A DNA stretch of 64,000 nucleotides from Sporosarcina sp. FSL K6-2383 (GTDB taxonomy: Bacteria; Bacillota; Bacilli; Bacillales_A; Planococcaceae), in assembly GCF_038618305.1 (NCBI RefSeq), contig NZ_CP152017.1, positions 2,395,501 to 2,459,500 on the forward strand, written 5' to 3'. The notes under the pieces were generated by a model. That model was not told the origin of the DNA. It saw nothing but the letters and a program-made list of their open reading frames with translations, and ran no database searches. Position numbers and translations under genes: made by a program. The stretch's first letter is position 1. The number at the start of each line of letters is the position of its first letter. Below are positions 8,479 to 15,909 of this stretch, piece by piece.

Positions 8479-8975
8479 TAGATTTGTTCCCCTCCTTCTG
8501 TATCCCATTCTCCTTCGAACCAAGCAACCAAGGTATTAAACAGCATAATTAAACTACCAAACGGAATCGCTAAATATGGGATAGACATCGGTAAATGCAT
8601 GGCCGCTGATTTTTGCATATGTACAATTTCTAATATTTGTATACTGTACATCAAAATAATGACGCAGAACACTATTGACAAAATAGCCGCAAATCCTCTG
8701 ATTCCCTTTTCGATTTTCGGAGGGAATTTGAACAATGTAAATAAGAATTCAAGACGAATTAACTTTTGATACCTAATCGCTAAACCAGCCCCAACAAACG
8801 TCATCCAAACCAATAAATATCTTAATAGTTCAGACGACCAACTGAGTGGGCTATTAAAGACAGCTCGAGCAATTATTTGCCAAGTAAGAATAATCAGAGC
8901 TACAGCTAAAAAAGTTCCAAGAAGAAATTTTAACACTAGATTTATCTTATCCATAATAAGTATAAATGTTTTCAA
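8478..8975 (-). CDS. dctQ: TRAP transporter small permease DctQ
   Basis: A 165-residue membrane protein with four hydrophobic helices, matching the DctQ small subunit (length normally 150-180). The conserved ILTWQIIARAVFNSPLSWSSEL and LVWMTFVGAGLA blocks are visible. Translation probably starts at TTG 8975, seven bases after AGGAG. It is the first gene of the dctQ-dctM-dctP unit, which would start in the 749-bp spacer upstream that carries an operator at 9293. Confidence 0.88.
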   Translation of the reverse strand: MKTFILIMDKINLVLKFLLGTFLAVALIILTWQIIARAVFNSPLSWSSELLRYLLVWMTFVGAGLAIRYQKLIRLEFLFTLFKFPPKIEKGIRGFAAILSIVFCVIILMYSIQILEIVHMQKSAAMHLPMSIPYLAIPFGSLIMLFNTLVAWFEGEWDTEGGEQI

Positions 8976-9292
8976 ATTAACACTCCTAACATGTTGTATT
9001 GAGAAATATCATTAACATCTTCTATTTATAAATTTATATGAACAAACAGATTTTTTATCGTGCAAACCCCCCTCATTTTTAATTATTTCTTAAGTTCGAT
9101 TAAAACTACCTGAAAAACCACCTAAATTTAATTCATCAATTTCACAATTACTCTTTTGGATATCACTTGCAACAATAACAATAACATTTTCCTACTCTTT
9201 CTATATTATTTATCAACTAGTCCAAGATAGTATTTTCCATAGCCCCCTTGGAAACAGTTACTAATAATCGCTTTTAAAGTAATCTGATAATA

Positions 9293-9306
9293 CTAGATCG
9301 ATCTAA
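9293..9306. promoter_or_regulatory. Operator CTAGATCGATCTAA
   Basis: One mismatch from TTAGATCGATCTAA. It lies 318 bp upstream of the dctQ start, so it probably brings the TRAP genes into the same regulon as the aldehyde dehydrogenase/TPP genes and the left alcohol dehydrogenase. Confidence 0.6.
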
Positions 9307-9520
9307 ATACAAGTGTACTTTCACTTTTTGAAATTATCAATCTATATTTCAAAGATTTCTTGCTTATAGCTGTTCAACTTCTCTCTATACTTTTTGGTTC
9401 GTAGTCCAGATTATACAAATGTATGCGGTTGCAAATATCAATGTAGTTCCACTAGACGGAATACCGATAACCTATAACGGAACTTAATTATTAGGATAGC
9501 ATATAATTTCGCAATTGTCA

Positions 9521-9560
9521 GTATTTATTTGAAAAATTTTTAAACTTTTCAAATAAATAC
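9521..9560. repeat. 40-bp inverted repeat, perfect 15-bp arms
   Basis: GTATTTATTTGAAAA and TTTTCAAATAAATAC are exact reverse complements around the 10-nt loop ATTTTTAAAC. It lies 165 bp downstream of the isomerase stop. It lacks a U-run and a GC-rich stem, so it is a weak terminator candidate and may be a regulatory or recombination-prone structure. Confidence 0.8.
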
Positions 9561-9724
9561 TCTTTAACACTATTAATTTCCCTACTCATTCGTTTTTTAT
9601 GTATTTATGATTAGATAGAAGGTTATCCCGTCTCTTTATTGATTTCTAGCATCTTAACGAATTAAGAAACTGTCCCACACGCCCGTTAGGCAGCGAATTG
9701 AACAGCCCCTTAATACTAGTTTGA

Positions 9725-10576
9725 TTAGATCGACTCACACACATCGGACGCATCTTGATCCATACGTGGGTGGAGATCAAGATAATCTTTAGCCGATTGC
9801 AAACAGCGTTTAGCAAATTCTTCATAGCCCAATTCTTGAACACGCCTAATATTCGGTAGTTCAATTGAATATGGGATCTGTGGAATTCGGTTTACGATAC
9901 TTGCCACATCGATGCCACCCTCGCCAACATAAGAACGATCTTCACGAAGAATCCGTGTCATTTCTACTTTATCTAACGGGATTTCTGCAGGAGCATCACA
10001 AAGATGAAGATAGCGAAACCATTCACGCGGAACTGCATCCAAATCTTCAACCTTATCCCCCGCACGATGGAAATGATGAATATCAAGCATAAGACCGGCA
10101 TTTTTCTGATTAGCCGTGTGCAACACATCGATCGTATCTTTAAGCTTATTGACACTGGCAATCGGAACATACTCCAGTTCAACAGTTAGTCCGAATGGCT
10201 TAGCAAGCTCACACAGTTCAGCAAAACGCTCAATCGCAAAATTTCGGTCATCCGTCCAAATACTACTAAGCACATGACGTCCACCGAGCTCCGCTGCAAC
10301 TTCCATGGCAGGAACGTAATTTTTCGGGTCGACGCCATCATAGATACGTGCGAGCTCAATGTCAAGCAACTTTATTCCTGTCTCTGCCAACGCAGTTTTT
10401 GTGCGATCCATCATACTCTTATTTTCAGCTAATGCGTAGTTAGGCTCACCTGGTAGACCCATATAAATGGGTCGAAAACTGACGAAATCATAACCTGCTC
10501 GTGCTGCAAGATAAGTCATTTCAGGCGGCGCACATTCGAGTACTGTAAGCTGGGCCAATGAAAATAAGTTTGTCAT
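9725..10576 (-). CDS. Sugar phosphate isomerase/epimerase-like TIM-barrel protein
   Basis: A 283-residue AP-endonuclease-2/xylose-isomerase-like protein (IolE/hydroxypyruvate-isomerase superfamily). Metal-binding residues of this fold are suggested by LTVELEYVP (Glu), LMLDIHHFHRAG (Asp/His), YLHLCDAP (His) and PYSIELPN (Glu). ATG 10576 follows GGAGG by 7 nt, while longer in-frame starts overlap the TPP gene. It follows the TPP enzyme by 35 bp, so both are surely one transcript. The pair resembles in layout glyoxylate carboligase plus hydroxypyruvate isomerase or inositol modules, but the TPP partner is neither enzyme. The reaction is unassigned. Confidence 0.82.
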   Translation of the reverse strand: MTNLFSLAQLTVLECAPPEMTYLAARAGYDFVSFRPIYMGLPGEPNYALAENKSMMDRTKTALAETGIKLLDIELARIYDGVDPKNYVPAMEVAAELGGRHVLSSIWTDDRNFAIERFAELCELAKPFGLTVELEYVPIASVNKLKDTIDVLHTANQKNAGLMLDIHHFHRAGDKVEDLDAVPREWFRYLHLCDAPAEIPLDKVEMTRILREDRSYVGEGGIDVASIVNRIPQIPYSIELPNIRRVQELGYEEFAKRCLQSAKDYLDLHPRMDQDASDVCESI

Positions 10577-10611
10577 ACGTATTCCTCCATCCAGACAGTA
10601 TTTTTCAGATT

Positions 10612-12372
10612 TTAGTTTGTAGACACATGATGCACTTTTTCCCCAGGTGAATAAATGTCCATGATATTCCAATGACCTGCGGTCGGTACTGGATTATTTA
10701 ACATGGCAACGTCGATCACAACCGGTTTGTTTGCGGCGATTGCCTGTTCAAGCGCTGGCTTGAATTCCTCTGCTTTTTTGATTTTAATGCCCTCGATACC
10801 GTATGCGCGCGCAATCGCTGCGAAGTCAGGTGAGTACGACTCGCCGTCTTTCATGAACAATGTACCCAGCGTTGTATCGTAATGCGCTTTTTGCAGACCC
10901 GCAATCGTTCCGTACGCGGAGTTATTCATAACTACCCAGATCACCGGAATATTTTCTTCAGCCGCTGTCGCAAGCAGTGCGGGATTTTGACCAAAGCCCC
11001 CATCCCCTACAAGGGAAACAACTACGCGATCTGGCTGTGCGATTTTCACGCCAAGGGCAGCAGGTGCGCCAAAGCCCATCGTTGCGAATCCACCCGGTGT
11101 TAAAATCGTCCCCGGTTCTAAAATATCGAATTGTTGACCGACACCATTTTTGTTCCAGCCTACATCCGTTGTAATGAAGGCATCGCGTGGCAAGACATCG
11201 CGCACATCAGCGAGAATACGCTGCGGCTGCATTGGGAAGCAGTTGTCCTCTACAAATGGTTTGTTGCTTGCTTTAAATTCTTTTTTGTTTGTGGCAATTT
11301 CTTGCTTCAATTCTTCATTCTGACGACCTTCTGGAGCGATTCTCTTCGCTACCCGATTCAAAACAGTAAGCGCTTGCTTTAAATCAGCGACCGCACCGAT
11401 TTCAACCGGATAGTTGCGACCAATTTCACTGGCTTCAATATCAATCTGAATCAATTTCGTCGTTGGGAAATCAAATGTAAATTCATTTTCCCAGGAGCTG
11501 CTGTCTGCTTCTGCAAAACGCGTGCCAAGCCCCAAAATATAGTCGGCTTCACGTGTTTTTTGATTGATAAATTCAGTTCCCCAGAAGCCCGTCATCCCTA
11601 AGACAAGTGGATTATCATCCGCAACTGCCCCTTTGCCCATCAACGAATGCGCAACTGGAAAATCAAAATGATTGACGAATTCAGCAAGTTCTTTCGCCGC
11701 ATCTGCGATTAACACCCCACCGCCTGCATAGATAACTGGATTTTTTGCATCCAACAGTGTACGTATTATTTTTTCAGCCGTTACCTCATCAATCGATGGC
11801 TTTTGAAGTGTTTTTGTATGGTGTTTTTGTCTGTCAAACAAGGCCGTGTCAATCTCCTTGGAGAAGATATCCATCGGGACAGAAACAAGAACAGGACCTG
11901 GCGTTCCACTTTCAGCCAGCTGAAACGCCTTCTCCAAAATTTCTGGGAATAGGTGGTCGCTATCTACACGCCAAGCACGTTTGACAAATGGACGATAAAT
12001 TTCATATTGTGTCGCATCCGCATGCAAGTTTATTTCTTGGTGCGGATGTTTTCCGTAGTAATGACTCGGAATATCTCCTGCGATAACGACCATCGGTGTA
12101 CAGTCCAGTGCCGCGTTAGCAACACCCGTCGCCGCATTCGTCAACCCCGGGCCAACGTGACTTAGGACAACAGCCGTTTGTTTTTTAGCACGAGCATAGC
12201 CATCAGCCGCATGCGCTGCGACTTGTTCATGGCGAACGTTGACAAATTTAATAGAACTTTTCTCCAACTCGGAAAGAACAGCGATATTCGTATGACCACA
12301 AAGACCGAAAATATGTTCAACCCCACGATTTTCAAGGTATTTTACTAATTGACGCGAAATTAATTCTTGCAT
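10612..12372 (-). CDS. TPP-dependent enzyme of the acetolactate synthase/decarboxylase superfamily
   Basis: A 586-residue thiamine-diphosphate enzyme. The N-terminal pyrimidine domain contains the catalytic glutamate in RHEQ (about residue 50); a central domain begins near PVIYAGGGV; the C-terminal diphosphate domain holds the Mg/TPP motif GDGGFGQNPALL...NNSAYG (GDG-N). The glutamate excludes glyoxylate carboligase, which has valine there. It would form or cleave a C-C bond next to a carbonyl; the substrate is unknown. AAGGAGG precedes ATG 12372. It lies 81 bp after the aldehyde dehydrogenase and 35 bp before the isomerase. Its first 127 codons recur at the left window edge. Confidence 0.85.
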   Translation of the reverse strand: MQELISRQLVKYLENRGVEHIFGLCGHTNIAVLSELEKSSIKFVNVRHEQVAAHAADGYARAKKQTAVVLSHVGPGLTNAATGVANAALDCTPMVVIAGDIPSHYYGKHPHQEINLHADATQYEIYRPFVKRAWRVDSDHLFPEILEKAFQLAESGTPGPVLVSVPMDIFSKEIDTALFDRQKHHTKTLQKPSIDEVTAEKIIRTLLDAKNPVIYAGGGVLIADAAKELAEFVNHFDFPVAHSLMGKGAVADDNPLVLGMTGFWGTEFINQKTREADYILGLGTRFAEADSSSWENEFTFDFPTTKLIQIDIEASEIGRNYPVEIGAVADLKQALTVLNRVAKRIAPEGRQNEELKQEIATNKKEFKASNKPFVEDNCFPMQPQRILADVRDVLPRDAFITTDVGWNKNGVGQQFDILEPGTILTPGGFATMGFGAPAALGVKIAQPDRVVVSLVGDGGFGQNPALLATAAEENIPVIWVVMNNSAYGTIAGLQKAHYDTTLGTLFMKDGESYSPDFAAIARAYGIEGIKIKKAEEFKPALEQAIAANKPVVIDVAMLNNPVPTAGHWNIMDIYSPGEKVHHVSTN

Positions 12373-12392
12373 GGTTAAGCATCCTCCTTAAA
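11990..12392. repeat. Right copy of the 403-bp exact direct repeat
   Basis: This is the partner of bases 1-403. The distance between copies is 11,989 bp. In this copy the repeat ends in the 81-bp spacer between the aldehyde dehydrogenase (stop at 12454) and the TPP enzyme start at 12372, ten or so bases upstream of the AAGGAGG ribosome site. Confidence 0.97.
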
Positions 12393-12453
12393 TTTGCAAA
12401 TATTTTTCGTATAATTGCCTGATTATCCGGCTTTCAGAGTACATTCATCCTCA

Positions 12454-13896
12454 TTATGAAAGCTGCAGTACAATCATTTTTGTCTCAGTCATATCTTCAA
12501 TTGCAAAGCGTGGACCTTCACGACCAATTCCACTGTTTTTCACTCCACCATACGGCCAGTGATCAAGACGATAGTTCGAAGTTCCGTTAATGACAACACC
12601 ACCAACTTCGAGTGCATGAGCTGCTTTATAAGCTAGATCGAGTCGATTTGTAAAAATACCTGCCTGAAGACCAAATTCTGAATCATTTGCTTCAGCAATC
12701 GCTTCATCAATATCTTCATAAGGCAAGATGCTTACAATCGGTCCAAATACTTCTTGGCATACGACATTTGTTGTTTTAGGTGGATTAAATAAAATCGTTG
12801 GCTGCACATTTGCACCATTTTGTTTTCCACCAAATACGAGTTCTGCGCCCGCTTTAACAGATTGGTCGATCCAATCAATGATCCTCCCTGCTGCTTTTTC
12901 ATCTACGAGTGTTCCGACGTCGGTCTCCGGGGAAAGTGGATCACCAACTATCAATTTTGCCACTTCATCCTTTAATAGTTCTTTAAATTTTAAAACTACA
13001 GCTTGATGAACGTAAATTCTTTGAACCGAAATACAACTCTGACCTGAATTACTAAATCCTGTTCGTGCACACATTAGAGCTGCGCGTGCTAGATCCGCAT
13101 CTTCATGAACGATTGTTGCTGCATTGCCGCCAAGTTCAAGCAATACTTTTTTCATGCCTGCAAGTTTACAAATATTCCGGCTCGCCACGGTTCCACCAGT
13201 AAATGAAATGACGTTTACACGGTCGTCTTTCACAATTTCTTGACCAACCTCAACACCACCAAGGACCATATTTACTGCAATTTCAGGAAACCCTGCTTCA
13301 AGAAGAAGTTTTAATAAAGCAGTTGCAATAAGCGATGTCTGAGGTGCTGGTTTTAAGACAACTGCATTACCTGCCGCAAATGCAGGACCTATTTTATGGC
13401 AAACAAGATTCAGCGGTGAATTAAACGGTGTAATTGCAGCGATCACCCCTACTGGAACACGAAATGTCATCGCAATTGCATTTGTGCCCCGTTCTGATGC
13501 ATCACCTGGGATACTCTCTCCTGTCAGCCGTTTTGCTTCTTCCCCTGACAACTGTAATGTTTCAACAGATCGTGCTACTTCATCTAACGTGTTTTTTAGT
13601 GGCTTCCCAAGTTCCAATGAAATAAGTTTCGCAAACGATTCTCTTTGCTCATGAAGAAGTTCAGCTGCCCTCTTTAAAATATTTGCACGTTTGTAAGCCG
13701 GAATTGCTCCAATTTCTTTTTTTGATTCAAAAGCAGATTGAAGAGCTTTTTCTACGTCTTCCATCGTAGCTAAATACTGTTCACCAATCACCTCTCCAGT
13801 AAATGGACTTTTCACCTGTAATTTTTCACGCCCGTCTACTAGCCACTCTCCATTAACATATGGTCTTGCTTGTTTAAGTACTCCTTGCTCTGTCAT
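12454..13896 (-). CDS. NAD(P)-dependent aldehyde dehydrogenase (lactaldehyde/phosphonoacetaldehyde-type)
   Basis: A 480-residue non-acylating aldehyde dehydrogenase. Key sites are TPFNSPLNL (substrate/cofactor), VLKPAPQTS (NAD lysine), SFTGGT, the general base in LELGGN and the nucleophile in NSGQSCISVQR. CISVQR is typical of the lactaldehyde/phosphonoacetaldehyde/sulfolactaldehyde branch. ATG 13896 follows GGAAGGTGA; the earlier GTG 13905 sits inside that site. It heads an operon with the TPP enzyme and isomerase. Its upstream region carries five operator palindromes and a cre site, so expression is probably substrate-induced and repressed by preferred sugars. Confidence 0.9.
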   Translation of the reverse strand: MTEQGVLKQARPYVNGEWLVDGREKLQVKSPFTGEVIGEQYLATMEDVEKALQSAFESKKEIGAIPAYKRANILKRAAELLHEQRESFAKLISLELGKPLKNTLDEVARSVETLQLSGEEAKRLTGESIPGDASERGTNAIAMTFRVPVGVIAAITPFNSPLNLVCHKIGPAFAAGNAVVLKPAPQTSLIATALLKLLLEAGFPEIAVNMVLGGVEVGQEIVKDDRVNVISFTGGTVASRNICKLAGMKKVLLELGGNAATIVHEDADLARAALMCARTGFSNSGQSCISVQRIYVHQAVVLKFKELLKDEVAKLIVGDPLSPETDVGTLVDEKAAGRIIDWIDQSVKAGAELVFGGKQNGANVQPTILFNPPKTTNVVCQEVFGPIVSILPYEDIDEAIAEANDSEFGLQAGIFTNRLDLAYKAAHALEVGGVVINGTSNYRLDHWPYGGVKNSGIGREGPRFAIEDMTETKMIVLQLS

Positions 13897-13942
13897 GGTT
13901 TTCACCTTCCTAATTGTTTTTTTTGAAAGTATCGCTAATTTG

Positions 13943-14049
13943 TTAGATCGATCTAATACAATATCTATTAGATCGATCTAACTAGTTAACTAGTAGATTC
14001 ATCTAATTGTATACTCCACTAATTAGATGAATCTATTGGATCGATCTAG
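13943..14049. promoter_or_regulatory. Array of five operator palindromes TTAGAT-NN-ATCTAA
   Basis: Sites are at 13943-13956 and 13968-13981 (both exactly TTAGATCGATCTAA), 13993-14006 (GTAGATTCATCTAA), 14023-14036 (TTAGATGAATCTAT) and 14036-14049 (TTGGATCGATCTAG). Centre spacings are 25, 25, 30 and 13 bp. A perfect 12-bp palindrome CTAGTTAACTAG (13982-13993) sits between the second and third. The last two sites overlap the predicted -10 and spacer; the first three would lie just downstream of the transcription start, as for a repressor. Arms of six bases with a CG centre resemble LacI-family operators (inference). Confidence 0.85.
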
Positions 14050-14081
14050 TAAAATCAAAGAATAAAATAATGCTCTCCTAG

Positions 14082-14095
14082 TGAAAGCGTTATCA
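14082..14095. promoter_or_regulatory. Catabolite-responsive element (cre) for CcpA
   Basis: TGAAAGCGTTATCA matches the Bacillus cre consensus TGWNANCGNTNWCA at every position. It lies about 60-70 bp upstream of the predicted transcription start of the aldehyde dehydrogenase operon. Confidence 0.75.
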
Positions 14096-14364
14096 ACATA
14101 TTACACGACTCTTTCAAATAATGCAATAACACTTTAGATTGAATACACGGAATATTCCTCCTGTACATCCACATACCACATTGCTCAAGGAATAAGTTGC
14201 TCCCAATTATAATTTAAATATAGATCACCATATCAGATTTTAGGTTTGTAGTTCCTTACACAGCATCAGTTTCATCATTTTTTAGTCCATTAAAGGATGT
14301 TTACAAAATTCTGACACTGTACTATACTTTAGTTTACTATCGATATTTAGAAAGAGTGTTTAAT

Positions 14365-14919
14365 TTGAGACTTGGAAAAGTGCGGGTAAGGCAACAAAGT
14401 ATTGTGTTAATCGGCTTTATGGGCGTTGGAAAAACAACGATTGGTGAACTCGTTGCGAAAAAATTATACCGCAGCTTTATAGACATTGATAAAGAAATCG
14501 AAAAAGAGTTTGGGATGACAGCGACAGATATTTTTAAGATACATGGTGAAGATGTATTCCGTGATTATGAAAAGAAGATGATTCAGTCTTTTTGCAAGCA
14601 AAAGTTAAAGATTATTTCTATTGGTGGTGGCGCTTTTATGCAGCCAGAAGTGCGAGAAGCTTGTCTTACAAACTGTACTGTCTTTTACCTCGATGTGTCA
14701 TGGAATGAATGGAAAGAACGACTTGATATTTTGATTAACAACCGCCCTATCTTGCAAAGCCGTAATATTGATGAAATCGAAGAACTATTTCATGAGCGAC
14801 AAGAAGCTTACTCACTTAATAATTCAACATTATCAGTGGATGATCAATCACCCGAAGAAGTCGCCAATCATATTGTTGAATCTTTAAAACTTGCTTGGGA
14901 TCTTTACGAACCACACTAA
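14365..14919 (+). CDS. aroK: Shikimate kinase (second copy)
   Basis: A 184-residue P-loop kinase that would phosphorylate shikimate with ATP. Walker A GFMGVGKTT, DIDKEIE (shikimate-binding Asp), FRDYEKK (Arg), SIGGGAF and the lid/adenine arginines in NRPILQ and HERQEAY are all present, so it looks active. It resembles the B. subtilis AroK sequence more than the copy at 33149-33664 does, yet it sits inside the catabolic island. A clear start is lacking; TTG 14365 lies 9 bp after AAAGAG, with GTG 14356 and GTG 14386 as alternatives. It is the only plus-strand gene in the first 20 kb. Confidence 0.82.
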   Translation: MRLGKVRVRQQSIVLIGFMGVGKTTIGELVAKKLYRSFIDIDKEIEKEFGMTATDIFKIHGEDVFRDYEKKMIQSFCKQKLKIISIGGGAFMQPEVREACLTNCTVFYLDVSWNEWKERLDILINNRPILQSRNIDEIEELFHERQEAYSLNNSTLSVDDQSPEEVANHIVESLKLAWDLYEPH

Positions 14920-14926
14920 CGCAAAG

Positions 14927-14960
14927 GCCGTACTGAGAAAAATCCAGTACGGCTTTTTTT
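14927..14960 (+). terminator. Terminator of shikimate kinase 2
   Basis: GCCGTACTG and CAGTACGGC form a 9-bp stem followed by seven T. It reaches the last codon of the convergent HMG-CoA lyase gene. Confidence 0.85.
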
Positions 14961-15909
14961 ATGATTCCAATTTTTCCTGAGCCTTTACCCTGGGGCTCAA
15001 GGCTGAACTTGGTCCTGCCTGAAGCATATAGCTACCACCATCATGTCCAAAGTAATTTTTCACTTCTTTGGCCGTTGCAATTAGACTGTCAAGATTCATT
15101 CCCGTATCAATACCCATTTCTTCAAACGCATGCACGAGATCTTCTGTCGCTACATTTCCACTCGCCCCCGGTGCGTACGGACAGCCGCCGAGACCTGCGA
15201 TAGAGCTATCGAAGAGTACAATGCCTTGTTGAAGTGCTGCAAAAGCATTGGCAAGCGCCATTCCTCTCGTATTGTGTAAGTGCATTGAAAATTCCATTTT
15301 CGGAAACTCATTTTTTAATACGCCGAGGTATTCATAAACCTGCTTCGGATTTGCCATACCTGTTGTATCTGCGAGCGATACTTCCTCTATACCCATTTTA
15401 GTGTATCGATCCACTATAGATATAATGCGCTCTAACGGTACTTTCCCTTCATATGGACAGCCCCATGCAACTGAAATTGAGCCGCCTACTTTTACATTGT
15501 TTTTCTCTGCTAGTTCAATAATTGGAGTAAAACCATTTTGTGCATCTTCAACAAGACTATTGGCGTTCGAAAGGCTATGAGAATCCGTTGCGGAAAGCAT
15601 GAGCTTTAATTTTGTAATGCCCGCATCGATCGCCCGCTCCGCACCTTTGACATTTGGAACAAGTGCACGGAATTTTATATTCGTTAAATCTTCTGCTCCT
15701 CGTACAACTTCTGCTGCATCTTTTAATTGTGGGATTGCTCTTGGATGAACAAAAGAGGTAATTTCCATTGACCGTACCCCTGTATTAGCAAGTGAACGGA
15801 CGATTCTTATTTTTTCCTCTGTTGGAATCCATTTGTTTTCCGCCTGGAAGCCATCACGCGGCGCTACTTCACAGATAGTCACTTTTGATGGTAATACTAA
15901 TGTTGTCAT
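14959..15909 (-). CDS. Hydroxymethylglutaryl-CoA lyase family protein
   Basis: A 316-residue DRE-TIM metallolyase. EVAPRDGFQ at residues 13-21 supplies the metal aspartate, MHLHNTRGMA the metal histidines, and GLGGCPYAPGASGNVATED is the HMG-CoA lyase signature with the active cysteine. It cleaves a 3-hydroxy-3-alkyl-acyl-CoA, classically HMG-CoA to acetyl-CoA and acetoacetate. ATG 15909 abuts the stop codon of the class III CoA-transferase, so the two are co-translated. Citramalyl-CoA or other tertiary hydroxyacyl-CoA lyase activity is possible. Confidence 0.88.
   Translation of the reverse strand: MTTLVLPSKVTICEVAPRDGFQAENKWIPTEEKIRIVRSLANTGVRSMEITSFVHPRAIPQLKDAAEVVRGAEDLTNIKFRALVPNVKGAERAIDAGITKLKLMLSATDSHSLSNANSLVEDAQNGFTPIIELAEKNNVKVGGSISVAWGCPYEGKVPLERIISIVDRYTKMGIEEVSLADTTGMANPKQVYEYLGVLKNEFPKMEFSMHLHNTRGMALANAFAALQQGIVLFDSSIAGLGGCPYAPGASGNVATEDLVHAFEEMGIDTGMNLDSLIATAKEVKNYFGHDGGSYMLQAGPSSALSPRVKAQEKLES

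Larger units (their letters stand above)
8976..9724. other. 749-bp non-coding spacer between isomerase and dctQ
   Basis: It is AT-rich and has no gene with a ribosome site on either strand. It contains the operator at 9293-9306, a 40-bp inverted repeat at 9521-9560, and presumably the dctQ promoter. A short AT-poor patch at 9660-9710 next to the isomerase stop has no recognisable identity. Confidence 0.6.
13897..14364. promoter_or_regulatory. Divergent control region: promoter, operator array and cre
   Basis: This spacer separates the aldehyde dehydrogenase operon (minus) from shikimate kinase 2 (plus). For the minus strand a sigma-A-like promoter is seen: TTGATT at 14058-14053, 17-bp spacer, TAGATT at 14035-14030. 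Operator sites overlap and follow it, and a cre lies upstream of it. The rest (about 14100-14340) shows nothing recognisable besides a possible plus-strand promoter near 14310-14340. Confidence 0.6.

Noticed and set aside
8087..8527. A 146-codon open frame on the minus strand overlapping dctM and dctQ
   Set aside because: It lies in another frame of dctM, has an odd Cys/Tyr/Ile-rich composition, and no ribosome site; dctM and dctQ explain the DNA.
9646..9724. Patch with GGGACAGTTTCTT-like sequence next to the isomerase stop, suspected insertion-sequence end
   Set aside because: No transposase fragment, no matching opposite end and no target duplication were found.
9714..9740. TTAGATCGACTCAC near the isomerase stop as an eighth operator
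   Set aside because: Only the left arm matches, and it is part of the isomerase coding sequence and stop.
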